Origin: UBA4782 sp034430215
Lineage (GTDB): Bacteria > Chloroflexota > Anaerolineae > Anaerolineales > Anaerolineaceae
Length of the DNA stretch: 64,000 nt
Assembly (NCBI GenBank): GCA_034430215.1
Contig: DAOUFE010000034.1
Span: forward strand, 23,600 to 87,599
Direction: 5' to 3'
Shown here: piece by piece, positions 59,996-64,000 of the stretch
How positions within the stretch are numbered: the stretch's first letter is position 1
How the letters are laid out: every line of letters begins with the position of its first letter
Notes under the pieces: generated by a model
Database searches by the model: none
The model's input: only the letters and a program-made list of their open reading frames with translations
Told to the model about the DNA's origin: nothing
Made by a program: the position numbers and the translations under genes

Positions 59996-60009
59996 GCAAG
60001 GAGAACAAA

Positions 60010-61317
60010 ATGAAAAAATTATTGTATTCCCTGTTGCTGATCGTCATGTTGGTAGGAATGGTGGCATGCAAACCCACCTCTGCACCAACAGCAACTGAAG
60101 CACCATCTGCTACAGAAGCAGTAATGACTACTGAAGCTCCTGCTACGGAAACGCCTACGGCTACAGAAGAGCCAACCAAGCCAGCTCCAGAAAATCCAAA
60201 CCTGATTCTGGCTACTACTACCAGCACGCGCGATTCTGGTTTGCTTGACGTACTTCTTCCCATGTTCGAAGAACAGACCGGGTACGTGGTTCAAATGATC
60301 GCAGTTGGTACCGGTGAAGCCCTGAAAATGGGTGAAGAAGGCAATGCTGATGTCTTACTGGTACATGCCCCCAAATCCGAGATCACCTTCATGGATAATG
60401 GCTTTGGCAAGCAGCGCGACCTGGTAATGCACAATGATTATGTAATCGTTGGACCCGCTGATGATCCGGCTGGTGTAAAAGCAGCAACCAGTGGTGTCGA
60501 AGCATTGACCCTGATCGCTACCGCAAAAACCCCCTTTGCTTCCCGCGCGGATGATTCTGGCACAAACAAGATGGAATTGAGCCTGTGGGAAAAAGCTGGC
60601 ATTACCCCCGAAGGGGATTGGTACATCGAAACTGGTCAGGGTATGGCAGATACTTTAAAAGTCGCCTCTGAGAAATATGCCTACACTTTGACTGATCGCG
60701 CCACCTACCTGTTCCAGCAAGAAAACCTTGATCTGGATATCCTGTATGAAGGCGATCCTGTATTTCTTAACATCTATCATGTCATTACCGTCAACCCCGA
60801 CAAATGGCCATTGGTCAATGCTGAAGGTGCTCAGGCATTCCATGATTTCATGATCTCTCCTGAAACCCAGGCTGTTATTGCTGAATATGGCAAAGATAAA
60901 TTTGGTCAACCGCTGTTCATCGCAGATTATGGCAAAGACGAAAACAACCTTCTTGGTACTGAAGAATCTGCCGCTTTGAAGATCACCGGCAATGTCGAAA
61001 CCGAGGTTTCTTTGAAACTTGCTGATATCCAGGCAATAGAACAGAAGACTGTTACCGCTACCAAGAAAGATGAAACCAAAGATTATACCGGTGCACTTCT
61101 CAACGACATTCTTGCTATGGCGAAACCAAAAGCAGATGCCAGAACATTAACCTTTGTTGCCAGTGATGGATATACCTTCGATTTAGCTCTGGCTGATGTT
61201 ACCGCCTGCACTGACTGCCTGATCTCTTACGGTGATGATGACACCCTCATCAGTGTGATGCCCGGAATGGAAAGCAAAGCCTGGGCGAAAGACCTTGTCG
61301 AAATTAATATCAAGTAA
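60010..61317 (+). CDS. tupA: Tungstate-binding lipoprotein TupA fused to a molybdopterin-oxidoreductase-like domain
   Basis: The 435-residue protein has a lipoprotein signal (MVGMVAC-like lipobox, Cys20) and a Thr/Glu/Pro linker. The TupA domain (about residues 64-320) carries the oxyanion motif TTTSTRDSGLLD and GTGEALKMGEEGNADVLLVH. A C-terminal ~100-residue domain (about 330-435) follows, with SLKLADIQAIEQ, TGALLNDILAMA, TFVASDGYTFDLAL and WAKDLVEI. This is the pattern of the molybdopterin-binding fold of sulfite-oxidase-type enzymes. Most TupA proteins lack it. AAGGAG is before ATG 60010; the longer frame from 59959 overlaps the promoter. Confidence 0.88.
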   Translation: MKKLLYSLLLIVMLVGMVACKPTSAPTATEAPSATEAVMTTEAPATETPTATEEPTKPAPENPNLILATTTSTRDSGLLDVLLPMFEEQTGYVVQMIAVGTGEALKMGEEGNADVLLVHAPKSEITFMDNGFGKQRDLVMHNDYVIVGPADDPAGVKAATSGVEALTLIATAKTPFASRADDSGTNKMELSLWEKAGITPEGDWYIETGQGMADTLKVASEKYAYTLTDRATYLFQQENLDLDILYEGDPVFLNIYHVITVNPDKWPLVNAEGAQAFHDFMISPETQAVIAEYGKDKFGQPLFIADYGKDENNLLGTEESAALKITGNVETEVSLKLADIQAIEQKTVTATKKDETKDYTGALLNDILAMAKPKADARTLTFVASDGYTFDLALADVTACTDCLISYGDDDTLISVMPGMESKAWAKDLVEINIK

Positions 61318-61337
61318 CTTTTCTTTTAGGGGAAAAG

Positions 61338-61366
61338 GTGGGCAGGATATCCTGCCCACTTTCTTT
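61338..61366 (+). terminator. Intercistronic hairpin between tupA and tupB
   Basis: GTGGGCAGGAT (61338-61348) and ATCCTGCCCAC (61349-61359) form a perfect 22-bp palindrome, followed by TTTCTTT. It may act as a partial terminator or a 3'-stabiliser that leaves more TupA than TupBC. Confidence 0.8.
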
Positions 61367-61416
61367 ATTGGTAGACGGTAGCAGGATGGATTAAAATACC
61401 CTCAGGAATTTAACAC

Positions 61417-62109
61417 ATGGAAACGATTTGGAAAGGAATACTGCAGGCATTCGAGTTGATCTTCAACCTTGACCCGGATGTCTTGAAAATCACTGTCTTA
61501 TCCCTGAAAGTATCAGGGCTGGCAACTGCCATCAGTTTATTGATCGGTTTACCTCTGGGGACGCTCCTGGCAATGGGGCGGTTCCCTTCCCGCAAGTTCA
61601 TTCTTAGCCTGATCAATACCGGCATGGCGCTGCCTCCGGTGGTGGTTGGGTTGGTGGTTTCGATCTTCTTGTGGCGCAGTGGTCCGTTGGGTAGCCTGCG
61701 CCTGATCTATACTCCTGTGGCGATCATCATCGCGCAGACCATCATCGCTGCACCGGTGGTCACCGGGTTAACTGCCTCGGCTTTACAATCGCTCGACCCG
61801 CGTTTGCAATTGCAATTGAAAGGGTTAGGCGCCTCGCGCTGGCAGACCACCTGGATGTTATGGCGTGAAGCCCGCCTGCCGTTGCTGGCTGCGATCATGG
61901 CTGGATTTGGCAGTGTGATCTCTGAAGTTGGCGCTTCAATGATGGTGGGCGGCAACATCCGCAACCAGACGCGGGTACTGACCACTGCGATCGTGCTCGA
62001 AACCAGCAAAGGAGAATTCGCCATTGCCATTGCCCTCAGCGCCATTTTGCTGCTGCTGGCATACCTTGTTAATCTATTCCTTACCACTGTTCAGCAGAGG
62101 CGGCGATGA
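61417..62109 (+). CDS. tupB: Tungstate ABC transporter permease TupB
   Basis: The 230-residue permease has five or six hydrophobic spans and the EAA-type ATPase loop (LKGLGASRWQTTWMLWREAR). It follows TupA. The stop overlaps the tupC start (ATGA). With TupC it imports tungstate, used in tungsten enzymes of anaerobes. Confidence 0.92.
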   Translation: METIWKGILQAFELIFNLDPDVLKITVLSLKVSGLATAISLLIGLPLGTLLAMGRFPSRKFILSLINTGMALPPVVVGLVVSIFLWRSGPLGSLRLIYTPVAIIIAQTIIAAPVVTGLTASALQSLDPRLQLQLKGLGASRWQTTWMLWREARLPLLAAIMAGFGSVISEVGASMMVGGNIRNQTRVLTTAIVLETSKGEFAIAIALSAILLLLAYLVNLFLTTVQQRRR

Positions 62110-63191
62110 ACCCTGCAGCTTTATTGTCCTTTCGAGATATTTCCATCTTACGCGGCGGGCAGAAGGTGCTGGAAGTGGATGCTCTGGATATCCTGCACGG
62201 TGAAAGTATGGTGGTGATCGGACCCAACGGCGCAGGGAAGAGCACTTTGCTGCTGGCTGCTGCGGGTCTGCTGCCTCCCAAATCTGGCAGCCTGACCAAA
62301 GATGGCAAAGAAGTATATGCCGGCAGCTTGCTGGCGTACCGTCGCCAGACTGCGCTGGTGCTGCAGGACCCCTTGTTGATGGATATGACCATCTATGAAA
62401 ATGTTTCCTCAGGGCTGCGTTTTCGCGGTGTAGATAAGAAAGTCATTGATCAGAAGGTGAACACCTGGCTCGAAAAACTGAACATTGCGCACCTGAAAAA
62501 ACGCCGCGCCCGCTCCCTCTCGGGCGGTGAAGCTCAACGTGTCAGCCTGGCACGCGCTCTGGTGCTCGACCCCGATTTGCTGTTGTTGGATGAACCTTTC
62601 AGCGCGCTCGATGCCCCCTCACGCGTGCGCCTGCTGGAAGACTTCCGCATCCTGATCCATGAAAATGCCATCACTACCTTGCTGGTGACCCATGACCTGA
62701 ACGAAGCCCTGCAGTTGGGTGACCGGGTGGCGGTGCTGCTCGATGGCAAACTCCGCCAGGCTGGCACCCCGCAGGAGGTGTTCAACGCGCCTGTGGATGC
62801 GGATGTGGCTGCTTTTGTGGGAGTGGATACGGTCATCCCGGCGACTGTGATCAGCCAGCACGAAGGAATAGTAAGCCTGAAGGCTGGGGATTACACCCTC
62901 GAATCCATAGGAGACGCCAGAACCGGCAACCCGGTGCTGCTGTGCCTGCGTCCTGAAGATATCACGCTGTGGAAAGATGGCGAAGTGCCGCTATCCAGCG
63001 CCCGCAATCGCATGCATGGTGTGGTGCAGCGCTGCAGCATATTGGGCGCCCTGGTGCGGGTGACCATCGACTGCGGTTTTCCGGTGGTGGCGCTCATCAC
63101 GCGCTCCTCGTGGATGGAAATGGGGATCAAAGAGGGGCAGGCGGTATCCGCCAGCTTCAAAGCCACCGCCGGGCATGTGCTTGCCCGTTAA
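62106..63191 (+). CDS. tupC: Tungstate ABC transporter ATP-binding protein TupC
   Basis: The 361-residue protein has Walker A GPNGAGKST near residue 38, signature LSGGEAQRVSLARAL, Walker B LLLLDEPFSALD and H-loop VTHDLNE. The C-terminal ~120 residues form a TOBE-like regulatory domain, as in ModC. It overlaps tupB by 4 bp. The stop is 45 bp before the tRNA. Confidence 0.93.
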   Translation: MNPAALLSFRDISILRGGQKVLEVDALDILHGESMVVIGPNGAGKSTLLLAAAGLLPPKSGSLTKDGKEVYAGSLLAYRRQTALVLQDPLLMDMTIYENVSSGLRFRGVDKKVIDQKVNTWLEKLNIAHLKKRRARSLSGGEAQRVSLARALVLDPDLLLLDEPFSALDAPSRVRLLEDFRILIHENAITTLLVTHDLNEALQLGDRVAVLLDGKLRQAGTPQEVFNAPVDADVAAFVGVDTVIPATVISQHEGIVSLKAGDYTLESIGDARTGNPVLLCLRPEDITLWKDGEVPLSSARNRMHGVVQRCSILGALVRVTIDCGFPVVALITRSSWMEMGIKEGQAVSASFKATAGHVLAR

Positions 63192-63196
63192 AAAAC

Positions 63197-63225
63197 TTGA
63201 CGTCAGCGGATGCACGCCTTATAAT
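63197..63225 (+). promoter_or_regulatory. tRNA-Asn promoter
   Basis: TTGACG (63197-63202), 17-nt spacer, TATAAT (63220-63225). The tRNA begins 11 nt downstream. Confidence 0.85.
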
Positions 63226-63236
63226 GTACCTCGCGT

Positions 63237-63309
63237 TCCTCGATAGCTCAATCGGCAGAGCGGGCGGCTGTTAACCGCTAGGTTCCAGGTTCGAGTCCTG
63301 GTCGAGGAG
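63237..63309 (+). tRNA. tRNA-Asn (GTT anticodon)
   Basis: A complete cloverleaf is seen: acceptor TCCTCGA/TCGAGGA, D stem GCTC/GAGC, anticodon stem GGCGG/CCGCT (one G-U) with loop CTGTTAA (anticodon GTT, 63270-63272), T stem CCAGG/CCTGG with TTCGAGT loop, and discriminator G. CCA is not encoded. It is 73 nt. Confidence 0.97.
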
Positions 63310-63353
63310 CTCTTTTCTTTTAAAAGGTTCCTGGTCACCATCGAGGTGTGATA

Positions 63354-63374
63354 TCGAGTCCTGATCGAGGAGCT
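63354..63374 (+). repeat. Degenerate copy of the tRNA-Asn 3' end
   Basis: 21 nt match the tRNA segment 63291-63311 with one change (a G to A). It lies 63 bp downstream in direct orientation and is followed by AT-rich DNA. It may be an att-like remnant or a decayed tRNA duplicate. Confidence 0.65.
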
Positions 63375-63416
63375 GATAATTTTGTCTTACAAATTCCCAA
63401 AAGATAAATAATCCTA

Positions 63417-63422
63417 TATAAT
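63417..63422 (+). promoter_or_regulatory. -10 of the small membrane protein gene
   Basis: TATAAT (63417-63422) with TTCCCA (63394-63399) 17 nt upstream. ATG 63451 is 28 nt downstream. Confidence 0.5.
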
Positions 63423-63450
63423 CTTATTAAATATTGCAGGGAGGTATATT

Positions 63451-63633
63451 ATGCAGTTTATAAAGAAATTCCTTATCAACTTACTTGTTATAGTAGGAAT
63501 TGGGGTGGTTTTATTTTTCCTATTTCCTGACATAATGAAGCAGATATTCCAACTGTATGGTGCTATTTTTGGTCCAATTATTTTTCTTGTGATCATCGTA
63601 GCTGCGTTGCCACGGAAACATAGAAGTAGATAA
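63451..63633 (+). CDS. Small two-helix membrane protein
   Basis: The 60-residue protein has two hydrophobic segments (LINLLVIVGIGVVLFFLF and GPIIFLVIIVAALP) and a basic tail (RKHRSR). A GGGAGG ribosome-binding site precedes the ATG. It stands in AT-rich DNA behind the tRNA. I do not recognise a family. Confidence 0.75.
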   Translation: MQFIKKFLINLLVIVGIGVVLFFLFPDIMKQIFQLYGAIFGPIIFLVIIVAALPRKHRSR

Positions 63634-63741
63634 TTTGCCTCGATAACCAGTGAATTTCTAAGCATAAGATTTGATTGATCAAAATATGTTTCCATCAATA
63701 GCATAGAAGAAATTATTTTCACTCTTTTCATGGGAGGATTT

Positions 63742-63915
63742 ATGCTAGCTTATGATGAACTTTTCAGTCAAATTGAAAGCCTTGTATCTAGTGCTAAAGA
63801 GCTCTTTTCATCTTATGATGATCTTAAGACTTTTCACGAAGCAGCCGAATGGGATTCGGATGCAACGTCTTTACTAGAACTATATAAAGATATAACGAAA
63901 GAACTAGCTACCTGA
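63742..63915 (+). CDS. Small hypothetical protein
   Basis: The 57-residue soluble, acidic protein (MLAYDELFSQIESL start) is helical and has no membrane span. GGGAGG precedes ATG 63742; the frame is open from 63730 but that ATG lies before the ribosome-binding site. It has no known relative. It ends 85 bp before the window edge. Confidence 0.6.
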   Translation: MLAYDELFSQIESLVSSAKELFSSYDDLKTFHEAAEWDSDATSLLELYKDITKELAT

Positions 63916-64000
63916 CAGTTTAAAAAAAGAAGGTTGAACGACATTGAATCTCCAATAAAATAGTTTTTGCGAAAGCATTTTATAAAACGGAGTAAGACAA

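Overview
The window is about 64 kb of bacterial chromosome and looks like an anaerobic or facultative member of the Chloroflexota, most likely class Anaerolineae. This is inferred from gene content and style and is not proven by a marker gene. The pointers are several lipoproteins with Thr/Pro-rich linkers, a Ser/Thr kinase fused to a formylglycine-generating-enzyme-like domain, two M3 peptidases, a SpoVS homologue, RRM and cold-shock RNA-binding proteins, and a tungstate transporter next to a GlpA-like/DUF1667 operon. No insertion sequence, CRISPR array, phage module or rRNA operon was seen.

Layout. 1-7 kb: end of a short-chain dehydrogenase gene with a TetR regulator, an RRM/cold-shock operon, gatB, an M3 peptidase, a possible 33-residue membrane protein and ndh. 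7-17 kb (mostly minus strand): kinase/FGE fusion, multi-pass membrane protein, guaA and xpt, a secreted metalloprotease with four fibronectin type III repeats, a histidine phosphatase and a TolB-like lipoprotein. 17-21 kb: DsbA-like thiol oxidoreductase, deoxynucleoside kinase, spoVS, a gene-free segment with the features of a replication origin, a nucleotidyltransferase-fold protein and a second deoxynucleoside kinase. 21-27 kb (minus strand): pepF, then a FecBCD-type ABC importer with a THEP1-like NTPase and a PadR regulator. 27-34.5 kb: secreted repeat protein, subtilase and a Lon-like protease. 34.6-38 kb: pstSCAB. 38-43.6 kb: rnhA, a fusion of two thioredoxin domains with a CcdA-like domain, a DsrE/YedF-like protein and gyrA. 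43.6-54.7 kb: WD40 and phospholipase D lipoproteins, class III aminotransferase, small membrane protein, LysM protein and partner, M20 peptidase, methyltransferase, DegT aminotransferase, PH-like membrane protein, leucine-rich-repeat protein and PIG-L deacetylase. 54.8-59.5 kb: frameshifted MFS transporter, then a three-gene GlpA-like/NAD-FAD oxidoreductase/DUF1667 operon. 60-63.2 kb: tupA (fused to a molybdopterin-oxidoreductase-like domain), tupB and tupC. 63.2-64 kb: tRNA-Asn(GUU) followed by a degenerate copy of its 3' end and AT-rich DNA with two small genes.

The strongest non-routine signal is at 18.9-19.3 kb. Three perfect DnaA boxes with 20-21 nt spacing lie about 270 bp from a run of five DnaA-trio-like triplets (TAG TAG TAG TAA TAG). 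A four-base spacer separates that run from a further DnaA box, all beside AT-rich DNA. Together these match the known layout of a bacterial origin core. The segment sits between two paralogous deoxynucleoside kinase genes and not beside dnaA or dnaN. Other signals are an inverted repeat over the promoter and start codon of a leaderless padR gene, extended -10 promoters that put the start codon at the transcription start, nested inverted repeats at the tupA promoter, the TupA fusion, and the possible att-like duplication behind tRNA-Asn.
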